A DNA stretch of 64,000 nucleotides from an uncultured Candidatus Nitrosopumilus sp. (GCA_951812655.1 OX638319.1:62001-126000); one strand, 5' to 3'; positions 43,884 through 53,122 are shown, counted from the stretch's first letter. The notes: generated from the sequence alone by a model not told the origin. Numbers and translations are program-made.

Positions 43884-45215
43884 TTACCATCTGCTACGTC
43901 CGCCGTAGCTGTTTCGACTTCCTTTGTCATCCTGTCTTCTTCTACTTCCGCCTCTGTCGTCTCTTGATCTTCCGTATCCGCCACCACCGCCTGATCTGCC
44001 ATATCCTCCAGAGCGTCCGCCGCCTCTGGAATATCCTGATCTTGATTGACCTCCGTACCTTCTAGATGGTGTTTGTCTTTTTAATGGATCTGGAATTGAG
44101 ATCTCTATTCCCATTTCTTTGTTCAGGTCTGTGAGCGGGACTTTGATCTGCCGTTTTATCAAGTTCCAATCGCCTACAGATGAATATGATACAAATGTGA
44201 CTGCTTTTCCTTTTGCACCCGCTCTTGCGGTCCTGCCGATTCTGTGAAAATAAACCATCTCTACGTTTGGAACGTCGTAATTGACTACTAATTCCACCCT
44301 TGGAACATCTATCCCTCTGGATGCTATGTCTGTCGCAACCAAGATGTTTGCTCTGCCGTTTCTAAATTTGGCCATTGACTGCTCTCTTCTGTGCTGTGAC
44401 ATGTCTCCTTCTATTGCTACCGCGTCATACTTTTCTTGATGGAGGAATTTTTGAACGTCTCTGGTTCTGTATTTTGTAGAGCAGAAAACAATGCATTGAC
44501 CTTTGACTTGTTTGATGAAGTCTAGCAAATACTTGAATTTGTCTCTGTCTTTGATAACTAAAAATGATTGATCAATTCCTTCACCGCTGAGATCGTCAGC
44601 GTCCAGCAAGAATTGCTTTGGATTGTTCAAATAATCTTCAGACAGCCTCAGAATCTGAGTTGGCATCGTTGCAGAAAACAATGACATGACCCTGTTCTCT
44701 GGTGCTAAATCCAAAATAAACTGAATGTCATCTATGAAACCCATGTCCAACATCGTATCCGCTTCATCTAACACGATGTGACTGATGTCTCTGAGTTCAA
44801 TTGATCCTCTCTTGAGATGATCAATTAATCTTCCGGGAGTTGCCACGAGAATTTCAACTCCTCTGTGCAATGCGTCAAGCTGAATTCCCATTCCCTGGCC
44901 TCCGTAAATTGTCGCAACCCTTAGTCCTGTATATTTTCCAAATTTCTTAATTTCATCTGCAATCTGCATTGCCAATTCTCTTGTTGGTGCCATGACAAGT
45001 CCTTGAATTCCCTTCTTCGGTTGAATTTCCTGTAGCATTGACAGTGAAAACGCCGCAGTTTTGCCTGAACCAGTATGGGCCTGTCCTACGACATCTCTTC
45101 CTGAAAGCAACACTGGAATTGCAGCCTCTTGAATTGGAAATGCTTCTTCAAAACCTTGCTCACTAATTCCTTTTAGTACGTTGTCGCTTAATCCTAAATC
45201 TTGAAATTTTGTCAT
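43884..45215 (-). CDS. DEAD-box RNA helicase
   Basis: 443 residues. Q motif FEEAFPIQEAAIP, motif I AHTGSGKTAAF, Ib PTRELA, II DEAD, III SAT and VI HRIGRTARAG are all present. The last ~65 residues are a Gly/Arg/Ser-rich RNA-binding tail (e.g. SGYSRGGGRSGGYGRSGGGG). The layout resembles CshA/DeaD-type helicases active in cold adaptation and ribosome assembly. The upstream region carries an inverted repeat. Confidence 0.95.
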   Translation of the reverse strand: MTKFQDLGLSDNVLKGISEQGFEEAFPIQEAAIPVLLSGRDVVGQAHTGSGKTAAFSLSMLQEIQPKKGIQGLVMAPTRELAMQIADEIKKFGKYTGLRVATIYGGQGMGIQLDALHRGVEILVATPGRLIDHLKRGSIELRDISHIVLDEADTMLDMGFIDDIQFILDLAPENRVMSLFSATMPTQILRLSEDYLNNPKQFLLDADDLSGEGIDQSFLVIKDRDKFKYLLDFIKQVKGQCIVFCSTKYRTRDVQKFLHQEKYDAVAIEGDMSQHRREQSMAKFRNGRANILVATDIASRGIDVPRVELVVNYDVPNVEMVYFHRIGRTARAGAKGKAVTFVSYSSVGDWNLIKRQIKVPLTDLNKEMGIEISIPDPLKRQTPSRRYGGQSRSGYSRGGGRSGGYGRSGGGGGYGRSRDDRGGSRRRQDDKGSRNSYGGRSRW

Positions 45216-45235
45216 TTTGTCTTTTTCTCTTCAGC

Positions 45236-45267
45236 AATAACGAAAAAGCTATTGCCCACTCGTTATT
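45236..45267. promoter_or_regulatory. Inverted repeat upstream of the DEAD helicase gene
   Basis: Arms AATAACGA and TCGTTATT, 8 bp each and perfect, are separated by 16 bases. The element lies 21-52 bases upstream of the helicase ATG, so it covers the promoter or forms a 5' UTR hairpin. Confidence 0.35.
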
Positions 45268-45316
45268 ATTCTGATGGTTAGAGTTGATTTTGGTCTAATA
45301 AACGCTTGTTATTCTT

Positions 45317-46126
45317 TTATGTGTCGAGTTGTGCATCAATCACTTTCTTAAAACTATCAAACGGTTGGGCTCCTTTCAATTCCACATATCCTAATTCGTC
45401 ATTTCCGACAAAGAATCCTGGAGTACCTGAAACTCCATATTTTCTACCATCATCAAGATCGTTCTTAATTTCGTCTATGTATTTTCCACTTGTAAGGCAA
45501 GAATCAAACACTGTCTGATCTAATTGCATATCAGAGGCATACTTGCTAAATAGCGATATGGCATCTGCTGTGTCTAACCTGTTCCAATCTGATTGTTTTT
45601 CAAATAAAATATCGTGCATTTCTCTGAACTTGTTTTGCTCATTGGCACATTCTGCTGCAGCTGATGCAGGCAATGCATTTGGATGGATGCTCTGAATGGG
45701 GAAGTCTCTAAAGATCAGCTTCACTTTGCCTTGGTTGATGTATTCCTCTAGAAGTAATGGTAGGGTTTGGGTATGAAATCTTGCACAAAATGGACATTGA
45801 AAATCTGAAAACTCAATAATTGAAATTGGAGCTTCTGAATTTCCCATGATTGGATCATCGTCAGCAGAAATTTTGACGGGTTCTATTGCTGCTTGCTTTG
45901 TAGGTAGTTGATTCTGTAAAAGTTTGAGTTCCAATTTGGCTAGTGCTTCATCCAAGTCCTCTTCAGTAATCTGATTAGAATTTGAATCTGATACAAATGA
46001 ACCTAGTAAAAATGCCGAAATGCCTACTGCAACAATTAATCCTATTACTATGCTGTTGAATTTTGATTTTTTAACATATATGACGTCATCGCTTTTATGT
46101 TCGTCTTTGATTTGGTCAAAACTCAC
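45317..46126 (-). CDS. Membrane-anchored DsbA-family oxidoreductase
   Basis: 269 residues. One membrane helix (FNSIVIGLIVAVGISAFLLGSFV) is followed by a short linker helix, then a DsbA-type thioredoxin fold. The CPFC motif is at 111-114 (FSDFQCPFCARFHTQ) and the cis-Pro loop is in YGVSGTPGFFVGN. It acts outside the membrane as a disulfide oxidase or isomerase for exported Cys proteins, many of which are coded in this window. Confidence 0.92.
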   Translation of the reverse strand: MSFDQIKDEHKSDDVIYVKKSKFNSIVIGLIVAVGISAFLLGSFVSDSNSNQITEEDLDEALAKLELKLLQNQLPTKQAAIEPVKISADDDPIMGNSEAPISIIEFSDFQCPFCARFHTQTLPLLLEEYINQGKVKLIFRDFPIQSIHPNALPASAAAECANEQNKFREMHDILFEKQSDWNRLDTADAISLFSKYASDMQLDQTVFDSCLTSGKYIDEIKNDLDDGRKYGVSGTPGFFVGNDELGYVELKGAQPFDSFKKVIDAQLDT

Positions 46127-46361
46127 AAAATTTACTCTGTGATTAGCATACTTATTCGTATTGCAAATTTCAAGTATGTGTTTTCTATTTTATTCCTGTT
46201 CTTTATTGTGGAAAATCCTGTAGCAGATCAATTCATACTGATTGATTTAATGTGAACTTTTTGTTAATTGAAAATAAATCCAACTTGTCGATGAAACATA
46301 GATCCTAGCTTAATCATCTATCAAAGCAATATCATTAATTTACTTTTTTTCTAGTGGTGTC

Positions 46362-46502
46362 ATGAAAAGCAATTGTACTGAGTGCTCTTTTTCCACTGAG
46401 GAGCCTGGAGAATTGTACATTCATTTCATGAATGTACATACCAAAATTTTAGTTAAGTCCAAAACAAGCCAGTCATACTCATTGGACAGCTTTGCTGGAT
46501 AG
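46362..46502 (+). CDS. C2H2 zinc-finger mini-protein (46 aa)
   Basis: ATG-initiated 46-codon frame with a single finger of the classical type: CTECSFSTEEPGELYIHFMNVH, that is Cys-x2-Cys-x12-His-x4-His with the hydrophobic core Phe and Leu in place. The tail is Ser/Lys-rich. Such small zinc-finger proteins bind DNA or protein. A perfect 11-bp inverted repeat lies within the gene. Confidence 0.6.
   Translation: MKSNCTECSFSTEEPGELYIHFMNVHTKILVKSKTSQSYSLDSFAG
46414..46438. repeat. Perfect 11-bp inverted repeat inside the zinc-finger gene
   Basis: Arms TGTACATTCAT and ATGAATGTACA with a TTC loop can form an 11-bp hairpin in RNA. It overlaps the codons for the finger helix. Confidence 0.6.
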
Positions 46503-46568
46503 TTTTTTTATTTGTGTCATATTTTTTAAACTGGACATCTGGTGATGACGATTTTAAATAGAAATAAG

Positions 46569-46642
46569 AGCCAATGACGGGATCTGAACCCATGACCTAT
46601 TGATTACAAATCAATTGCTCTACCAGGCTGAGCTACATTGGC
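46569..46642 (-). tRNA. tRNA-Thr (anticodon TGT)
   Basis: The 74-nt minus-strand sequence folds as a cloverleaf: acceptor GCCAATG/CATTGGC, D arm with GCTCAG...GAGC, anticodon stem ATTGA/TCAAT with loop TTTGTAA, and T arm ATGGG-TTCAGAT-CCCGT. The anticodon TGT reads ACA. No intron is present. No CCA is encoded. Confidence 0.95.
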
Positions 46643-46668
46643 ACGAAATAAAATGAATTTTTTGAAGG

Positions 46669-46675
46669 TTTAAAG
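46669..46675 (-). promoter_or_regulatory. TATA box of tRNA-Thr
   Basis: On the minus strand CTTTAAA lies centred about 30 bases before the tRNA 5' end, the normal archaeal spacing. Confidence 0.45.
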
Positions 46676-46765
46676 TGTTACCTGTGTTTACATCAAAATT
46701 TCCGTCTGTTTGAAATTTTTTGGTTTACCGTCAGTTTATAATAAAACCTCTTTTTCATACTTCTC

Positions 46766-46993
46766 ATGAGATACATCAATCCCGTCCGAGTTAAGGTCTT
46801 AATGATGTTCTTTTATGCCGCAGGTGTGATGGGTCTGATAATAGGATTGGTTGTTGCTCCACCTTCTATGACTGTGATGATGACTTTTCTGGCTCTTGTG
46901 AATATCGGTCTCGGAGCATTTTTCACATATCTCTTTCTGACTCAGATTCAGAAAGATCCTGATAAACGGAAGAAAAAGAAAAAATCCCGTTAA
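46766..46993 (+). CDS. Small two-TM membrane protein with basic tail
   Basis: 75 residues with two hydrophobic helices (VLMMFFYAAGVMGLIIGLVV and MMTFLALVNIGLGAFFTYLF) and a strongly basic C-terminus (DKRKKKKKSR). A basic tail suggests contact with lipid headgroups or RNA at the membrane. No family is recognised. Confidence 0.75.
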   Translation: MRYINPVRVKVLMMFFYAAGVMGLIIGLVVAPPSMTVMMTFLALVNIGLGAFFTYLFLTQIQKDPDKRKKKKKSR

Positions 46994-47073
46994 AGAGGAA
47001 TGATGTTTTTGGCCACGCGAGAAAAATGCTTTCAGTTAAAATATAAATAATTATTTTCTTCCTCGATTTAGAA

Positions 47074-47625
47074 ATGCTTGATTTAGTCGCAAAGAATCTG
47101 TTTCTTACGAAAGGAAAAGGTGTTCATGAGGATAGGCTGACCAGTTTTGAATATGCCTTGAGGGATGCTGGAATAGCGGGAACCAACCTTGTCCTGATTT
47201 CTAGCATTTTTCCACCCGAGGCAAAATTAATTTCTAGAAAAGAGGGATTAAAAAAAATCAAACCTGGGCAAATTCTCTTTACTATTTATTCGAAAAACCA
47301 AACAAATGAACCACACAGGATGTGCTCTGCATCTGTGGGACTAGCTCAACCAAAAGACACCTCGAGATACGGATATCTGTCTGAATACGAGTCTTTTGGC
47401 CAAAACGAAAGTCAGGCTGGTGATTATGCCGAAGATATTGCCGCCCAAATGCTTGCGTCCTCATTGGGAATTGCTTTTGATGCTGATAAGGCATGGAATG
47501 AAAAAAGACAGCAATGGATGATTTCGGGAGAAATTTACAATACCCATAACATTACGCAATCCACAAAAGGTGACAAGGATGGGAAATGGACTACCGTCTT
47601 TGCAGCAGCTGTTTTGATTTTGTAG
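47074..47625 (+). CDS. pdaD: Pyruvoyl-dependent arginine decarboxylase
   Basis: 183 residues. The motif TNLVLISSIFPPEA is the self-cleavage site, with cleavage expected between Ser43 and Ser44 to give the pyruvoyl group. Later motifs include VGLAQP and GYLSEYESFGQNES. The enzyme makes agmatine from arginine, the first step to polyamines. It converges with the secreted protein gene, with no gap. Confidence 0.93.
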   Translation: MLDLVAKNLFLTKGKGVHEDRLTSFEYALRDAGIAGTNLVLISSIFPPEAKLISRKEGLKKIKPGQILFTIYSKNQTNEPHRMCSASVGLAQPKDTSRYGYLSEYESFGQNESQAGDYAEDIAAQMLASSLGIAFDADKAWNEKRQQWMISGEIYNTHNITQSTKGDKDGKWTTVFAAAVLIL

Positions 47626-48774
47626 TTATTTTCTGTATCCTTTGAGATAGTATGCTGCCGCGGCAACTGCTCCTATGGTTATGATTATTACAACTATGAT
47701 TGATTCATCCAATACCTGTTCTTCGTACTGGACGCTTTCTCCGCCGAGGGAAAATTCTAATTCCTCACTGCTCACTGCTGTTTTTTCGCCAAAGATGTAT
47801 TTTCCTTGAATCACTTGGCCCTCGTCAGGATCAAAAATCCATCCGTGTTTTGTCACATCGGTGGGAATTTTTTCATTTTCGACTGTCTGAGTTGTAACCA
47901 TGTTTCCTCTTACATCCGAAACGTTAGTTTCTTCTGCCGATAGAATGACCACTTGAATTATCGAGTTTAATGGATAGAATCCTTCTGAGAAATACTCTGA
48001 TCTTTTTAGTTCATCTGTCTTTAAGAATGCAAGGGGTTCGATTTTCTCTTTGTTGAGGATCGTTTCAGAATAGTCTGTTGACACCCTTAGCTGTAATAGT
48101 GATTTGTTTCCTGATGGGATGATTGAAAACGTCATCTTTGCATTCTCATCCGTTGAGAGGTTTCTAGCAACATCATAAAATCCTCCTGAATCTCTGATGA
48201 TTTTTGGAATTAGAATCGCTGACATTTTTTCATACATTGTGGACGTGTCTTCCATTGGCATGGTATACACAGCTGATATGGTGCCTCTGCCTGAAATCAC
48301 GCCTGATGTTTCCAGGGTGGTATTGGTTTCGTCATTTGGGTGGATGAATGTTGAGTGGAGTTCCGCATTTGTGTCAAATGCATCATTTATGTCCTCGATG
48401 AATTGCTCTGATATTTTTAATGTGGAATCTTGGATTGCTGGAAAGTTTGTGTCACTGAAATTTCTCTTGACGTTTATCAAAATACATGATTCGTCCGCTA
48501 CTCCCAATATGCAATGTTCCTGGTTTGTTATGACCACTGCTGAAATATTTTCATTTTCTCTTATCTTTTGTTCTAGGCTTGGTGGAACTTTGATTTCTTG
48601 AACACTGGTGCTTTGTAAAGTTATTGAGGCTGTGACGTTTTGAGATATTTTCTCATCTATCATGACCTGTGCTGTCTCTTGAAATGTGGCAAGACTTGCT
48701 TCTTGAGAATATGCGTAAGTTGTTGAAATTCCAATCAATGCAATCATTGCAAAATAGACAATTTCTTTACGCAT
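47626..48774 (-). CDS. Secreted, C-terminally anchored protein
   Basis: 382 residues. Signal peptide (EIVYFAMIALIGISTTYAYSQ), a long beta-rich outside region and a C-terminal helix (IIVVIIITIGAVAAAAYYL) with GYRK tail. A Cys pair (HCILGVADESCILI) is near residue 90. No enzyme motif. Envelope protein of unknown role. Confidence 0.75.
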   Translation of the reverse strand: MRKEIVYFAMIALIGISTTYAYSQEASLATFQETAQVMIDEKISQNVTASITLQSTSVQEIKVPPSLEQKIRENENISAVVITNQEHCILGVADESCILINVKRNFSDTNFPAIQDSTLKISEQFIEDINDAFDTNAELHSTFIHPNDETNTTLETSGVISGRGTISAVYTMPMEDTSTMYEKMSAILIPKIIRDSGGFYDVARNLSTDENAKMTFSIIPSGNKSLLQLRVSTDYSETILNKEKIEPLAFLKTDELKRSEYFSEGFYPLNSIIQVVILSAEETNVSDVRGNMVTTQTVENEKIPTDVTKHGWIFDPDEGQVIQGKYIFGEKTAVSSEELEFSLGGESVQYEEQVLDESIIVVIIITIGAVAAAAYYLKGYRK

Positions 48775-48916
48775 AGGCTATGACTCTCAGCAAGAAATTA
48801 TTAAATTTATTCACCTGTTGTGGGAGATTTGTAAACACATCGTGTATTTTTTAATTTTTTGATGAAAATCCTCTGACTGGTAACTAATATTCCGATATTG
48901 CGATTAGGTATGTAGC

Positions 48917-49489
48917 ATGGCGTTAGTTCCTTTTCTTGTTGACTTGTTTCTGAATCCTGTTATACAGCTAATTGCTGTCTTGAGTGCGTTTGGAATCGGC
49001 TTGTTTCAAGGAATTATTTTGGGTCGGGCAATTCTTCTTAGATTTCCCCGTCTTCAAAATCACGTTAAAACCGTATCTGTTACGATGTTTGTTTTGTTTC
49101 TGATGAATGCTGTCTTGAGCGTTCCTAGATTTGCTTCGTCAGAAAAAATCATTCTTTCTGATTTGTCTGTGAGTAGTCCTGGCGAGATTGCTTCTGGGCT
49201 TTTTTTGATTTTTGGAATGAATACTGGATTTCTTACGGTGTTGGCAATTTCTGTCACCGTGATCACATTTGTTATGCTGAAATTTACCTCTCTGAGCGGA
49301 ATCACAAAGTCGTTTGTTTTCTTTTTTAGTGCTCTTTTGTTGATTCTGACTGCTGTCAGTAGGTTTACCGATTTAACCCCCAGCACTTTTGAAGTGCTGT
49401 TGTATTTCCTCTACCAATTGGGAATCACTATTGGTATTTTGATGGGAAGTATTAGAAAAATAAAACCAAAAAAACTAGACCTGCGATAA
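48917..49489 (+). CDS. Multi-pass membrane protein, unknown function
   Basis: 190 residues with about five or six membrane helices and a basic C-terminus (RKIKPKKLDLR). No family recognised. Its stop is directly followed by a TATA-like sequence that seems to serve the ncRNA candidate. Confidence 0.75.
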   Translation: MALVPFLVDLFLNPVIQLIAVLSAFGIGLFQGIILGRAILLRFPRLQNHVKTVSVTMFVLFLMNAVLSVPRFASSEKIILSDLSVSSPGEIASGLFLIFGMNTGFLTVLAISVTVITFVMLKFTSLSGITKSFVFFFSALLLILTAVSRFTDLTPSTFEVLLYFLYQLGITIGILMGSIRKIKPKKLDLR

Positions 49490-49526
49490 TTTCAAACGTT
49501 TAAATCTGATTATTCTGGTTTTACAA

Positions 49527-49600
49527 TGACATCGAATTCAAACCGTTCGGGGAACAAGCTGGCAGTCCATGCGTTGGACTGTCAGCCCCATTATCTAATC
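49527..49600 (+). ncRNA. Candidate structured ncRNA with its own promoter
   Basis: A TATA-like GTTTAAAT at 49498-49505 lies 26-30 bases before a region with a strong hairpin. The stem is 49559-49569 with 49575-49585 (11 bp, one G-U) around a TGCGT loop. An outer GGGG/CCCC pair (49549-49552, 49586-49589) extends it past a six-base bulge. No protein frame fits. It may be a transcribed small RNA or a shared terminator hairpin between convergent genes. Confidence 0.4.
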
Positions 49601-49603
49601 TAG

Positions 49604-51376
49604 TTAATTCAACGATGACAGTGTTTTTACTTGCTTTTTGACGTAATCATAACCTTCTTGCCAGAATTTTGTGGAACTTATGTCAAATCCGTATTCAGAT
49701 AGTAACTTTTCAGGTTTTTTGGAACCCCCTGCTGCAAGAATATTGAGATACGCTGGAACAAAATCTCTTCCCTCTTTTTTGTACCTTTGAAACAGGGACA
49801 ATGCAAGTAAATTGCCAAAAGAGTATGCATAGCAGTAAAACGGTGTGTGATAGAAGTGTGGAATGCAACTCCATTCTATTGAAAAGTCTTCAGACAATGT
49901 CACCGAATTGCCGAATTGAACTTTGAGATTCTGCATATACGTTTTTGATATGTCGTCAATCGTTGTTCCCATTCCAATTTGCTTGTGAGCATCCACTTCG
50001 AAGATCGTGAAAAATGATTGTCTTTGAATCGTTGCATACAGATCATCTATTTTCTCTGATAGCATTGTCTTCTTTTCATCGTCCGAAATTTTCTCAGACA
50101 TGTTGTCGTATAACAGCAATTCCGAGAATGTGGATGCTGTTTCGGCCAACGGTAGGGGTGCATCTTGAACAAGTATGGATCTATCTTGAGCTGCCTGGCT
50201 GTGTACTGCGTGACCTAGTTCGTGAGCCAAAGTAAACACGTCTCTGGATTTGCCAGTAAAATTGACCAGCACATAGGGTGTGATTTTTGGCGTCAGCGTA
50301 CTGCAGAATGCCCCGTCTCTTTTTCCTTTTCTAATGTCCGAATCAACATGGTTTTCATTGAAGACTTTTCTCGCATATTCTTCTAGTGTGCTACTGAATT
50401 TTCCCAGTGACTCAAAAACCAATTTCACCGATTTATCATACGAGTAGTTTTTTTCTTTGATGTTTGAGGCTGCTGGGGCATACAGGTCATATCTTCTTAG
50501 ATTCTTCATCTTCAGCATCTTTGCCTTTTGAAGAAAGAATTTCTGAAAAACGGATGAATTTTTTTTACATACTGCAAGCAAAGATTCTACGGTTTTGTCG
50601 TCTACATCATTTCCGATGTTCCTCATCGAAATGGGTGACTTGTATCCGCGTATCTCTATTCCCTCGTCCTTCCAATTGGTTACGATGTTCTGATATATTT
50701 CGCCTATGACTCCTTTGTTTTCAGAATATTTGCTAAGGATAGTTTTGTATGCTGTTTCTCGGATCTTCGGATTTGTACTTCTGACATAGTTTGTGAGTTC
50801 TTCTCTTGTCATAGTTTTGTTTTTGTTTCCAACTTTCATCTTGTATTCGTATGCGCTGGTTATTTTGTCATACAGTTTTACCAATGCTGATATGCCTGTG
50901 ACGTCTAACGTGTTGATGATCCTCTCTTCTGGTTCGCTTAGTGCATATTTGGCAAATAATCTTTTATGGGAAAGATACTCTGTAATCTCTCCTGCATCTT
51001 TCATGAGCCTGTTGGCGTTTTTTTCATCGACTTGGGTTTTCCACCACAAATCAAAAAACAGAATTTTGTTTGAAATATCTGAACCTAGCTTTGACATCTT
51101 TGTCATCAGTGATGTTGCCTCATCGGATTGGGTATCTGAAGAGTATGACAATGATGCATATCCGCCAATCTTGCTCATGTTTTCTGAAATTTCCTCAACC
51201 TGCTGGATTATGCTCATAAATTGTTTGGAGGACATCTTGGAACTCAACTTTGTTTTTATCTTCTCAAATTTTTCTGCCTGTTTTTCTAAATCTTGAATTT
51301 GTTTTTGAAACGCAGGGCTTTTCTGATCTTTGACTAATTCTGATAAATCCCATCTGCCTAGCTGATACTCTGACAT
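49604..51376 (-). CDS. M3-family oligoendopeptidase (PepF-like)
   Basis: 590 residues. The zinc motif is HELGHAVHS in FTLAHELGHAVHSQAAQDRS, with the downstream Glu in LAETASTFSELLL. FYCYAYSFGNLLALSLF and AGGSKKPEKLL are typical of oligoendopeptidase F. It cleaves short peptides in the cytosol. No signal peptide. Confidence 0.94.
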   Translation of the reverse strand: MSEYQLGRWDLSELVKDQKSPAFQKQIQDLEKQAEKFEKIKTKLSSKMSSKQFMSIIQQVEEISENMSKIGGYASLSYSSDTQSDEATSLMTKMSKLGSDISNKILFFDLWWKTQVDEKNANRLMKDAGEITEYLSHKRLFAKYALSEPEERIINTLDVTGISALVKLYDKITSAYEYKMKVGNKNKTMTREELTNYVRSTNPKIRETAYKTILSKYSENKGVIGEIYQNIVTNWKDEGIEIRGYKSPISMRNIGNDVDDKTVESLLAVCKKNSSVFQKFFLQKAKMLKMKNLRRYDLYAPAASNIKEKNYSYDKSVKLVFESLGKFSSTLEEYARKVFNENHVDSDIRKGKRDGAFCSTLTPKITPYVLVNFTGKSRDVFTLAHELGHAVHSQAAQDRSILVQDAPLPLAETASTFSELLLYDNMSEKISDDEKKTMLSEKIDDLYATIQRQSFFTIFEVDAHKQIGMGTTIDDISKTYMQNLKVQFGNSVTLSEDFSIEWSCIPHFYHTPFYCYAYSFGNLLALSLFQRYKKEGRDFVPAYLNILAAGGSKKPEKLLSEYGFDISSTKFWQEGYDYVKKQVKTLSSLN

Positions 51377-51590
51377 GCGATTTGGTCTTCAATGACTACT
51401 AAAAAATGAATATGTGAACCATGTCTATCAGTTTTCTGCCTTAAATTGATAGTCGAAGTGAATGGTGATAATTTTGGGGAAATCTGTGTTTTTCCATTAA
51501 ATCGTGCCTAGAAACACCTGCGATCTGCTTTTTCTCAAAGATGTCTCGGTGGGGCTTTTTTTTCGAAAAATTATCAAATAAATCGGTTCT

Positions 51591-51604
51591 TATATGATAT
51601 AAAC
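51591..51604 (+). promoter_or_regulatory. TATA box of the TFB gene
   Basis: TATATGATATAAAC is centred about 28 bases before the TTG start, so the TFB message appears leaderless. Confidence 0.5.
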
Positions 51605-51624
51605 ATCAGAATATTTGAAATATT

Positions 51625-52557
51625 TTGGTTTTGGAAATAATAAACGCCGATTCAGCCTGTGGACGCTGTGGAAAAAACTCCATGCTTACAGATAATGTAA
51701 CTGGTGAAAGATTTTGTGGAAAGTGTGGTTATGTGATAACCGAAACACTTCAGGATTCTGGACCTGAGTGGAGATCCTTTTCAAAAGAAGGCGGGGCGGA
51801 TCCTACTAGGACCGGGGCTCCTACATCCCTTGCAATGCATGACAGGGGACTTGCCACTATCATCAGTCCAATGAACAAGGACTCTTCCGGAAAACCTCTG
51901 ACTTCAACGATGAAGAGTACTATTGAAAGACTGAGAACCTGGGATAGCAGAAGCAAAGTAAATGCTTCTTCGGACAAAAATCTTAGACAGGCATTGAGCG
52001 AACTATCCACTTTGAAAGATAAGCTGTCCCTGTCGGACGCTGTAATAGAAAAAGCATCGTATATCTATCGAAAAGCATTGGAGAAAGGTCTGGTCAAAGG
52101 CCGTTCTATATCTGCGTTGATTGCTGCATCATTGTATGCTGCTTGCCGTGATACTGAAACTCCACGAACATTGAAGGACGTTGCAGATGCTGGAAATATC
52201 AAGAAAAAAGACATTTCGAGGTGTTACAGAATCCTGCATCAGGAACTAGAGCTAAAAATGCCTGTGGTGGATCCTGTACAATGTGTTGCGCGAATTGCCA
52301 GCTCTATTGGCATCACTGAAAAGACAAAGCGATTTGCAGTTAAAGTCCTTAAAGATGCGCAGGCACATGAGGAGTCTGCAGGAAAAGATCCTATGGGATT
52401 GGCAGCTGCAGCACTGTACCTGTCGTGTGTGAAAAACGGTGAAGATAAAACCCAGCGTGATATTGCAGAAGCCGCAAATGTCACAGAAGTAACAATTAGA
52501 AATAGATACAAAGGCCTGAGATTAGACCAAAATATGGATATGATGGGAGGCAAATGA
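51625..52557 (+). CDS. tfb: Transcription initiation factor TFB (TFIIB)
   Basis: 310 residues from TTG 51625. N-terminal zinc ribbon (CGRCGKNSM and FCGKCGYV), the B-reader region around DPTRTGAPTSLAMHDRGLATII, then two cyclin folds, each with the YAACRDTETPRTLKDVA- or YLSCVKNGEDKTQRDIAEAA-type core. TFB recruits RNA polymerase to TBP-bound promoters. tbp follows by 4 bp. Confidence 0.96.
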   Translation: MVLEIINADSACGRCGKNSMLTDNVTGERFCGKCGYVITETLQDSGPEWRSFSKEGGADPTRTGAPTSLAMHDRGLATIISPMNKDSSGKPLTSTMKSTIERLRTWDSRSKVNASSDKNLRQALSELSTLKDKLSLSDAVIEKASYIYRKALEKGLVKGRSISALIAASLYAACRDTETPRTLKDVADAGNIKKKDISRCYRILHQELELKMPVVDPVQCVARIASSIGITEKTKRFAVKVLKDAQAHEESAGKDPMGLAAAALYLSCVKNGEDKTQRDIAEAANVTEVTIRNRYKGLRLDQNMDMMGGK

Positions 52558-52561
52558 GAAT

Positions 52562-53122
52562 ATGACTCAAACTAAACCGATAATTGCAATAGTGAACGTT
52601 GTTGCTTCTGCAACAATCGAACAGAAATTAGATCTTGTGGATATTACCAAAAAGTTCCCTGCAGTCGAATATCATCCAGAACAGTTTCCTGGTGCAGTTT
52701 TCAGACTAAAAAACCCTAAAACAGCAACGCTTCTTTTCGGTTCGGGAAAAATGGTGTGTACGGGTGCAAAATCTCAGGAATTGGCAGAAACTGCCGTATT
52801 TGAAGTGGTGAAAATACTGAGAAAGGGAAAAATCAAAATCAAAAACGATCCTATCGTTTCAATACAAAATATCGTGTCTTCCATCAATCTTGGAGGCAAG
52901 GTGAATCTGGAACAAGCCGCAAGGACTCTTCCAAGAAGCATGTATGAGCCTGAGCAGTTTCCTGGACTGATTCACAGGATGCTTGACCCTAAGACTGTGA
53001 TTTTGATATTTGCGTCTGGAAAGCTGGTATGTGTTGGTGCAAAACTTGAGAAAGACGTCCATCGCTCGGTAAACCAAATCCACGCATTGCTAGAAGAAAA
53101 AGATTTGATGGTTTACGATTAG
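52562..53122 (+). CDS. tbp: TATA-box-binding protein TBP
   Basis: 186 residues made of two ~90-residue direct repeats, with YHPEQFPGAVFRLKNPKTATLLFGSGKMVCTGAKS in the first and YEPEQFPGLIHRMLDPKTVILIFASGKLVCVGAK in the second. This is the TBP saddle. It starts 4 bp after tfb, so both basal initiation factors are probably on one transcript. Confidence 0.97.
   Translation: MTQTKPIIAIVNVVASATIEQKLDLVDITKKFPAVEYHPEQFPGAVFRLKNPKTATLLFGSGKMVCTGAKSQELAETAVFEVVKILRKGKIKIKNDPIVSIQNIVSSINLGGKVNLEQAARTLPRSMYEPEQFPGLIHRMLDPKTVILIFASGKLVCVGAKLEKDVHRSVNQIHALLEEKDLMVYD

Noticed and set aside
46176-46256. Short GTG frame with a hydrophobic start
   Set aside because: Only about 25 codons, with no distinctive pattern beyond hydrophobicity and no promoter spacing; not enough to call.
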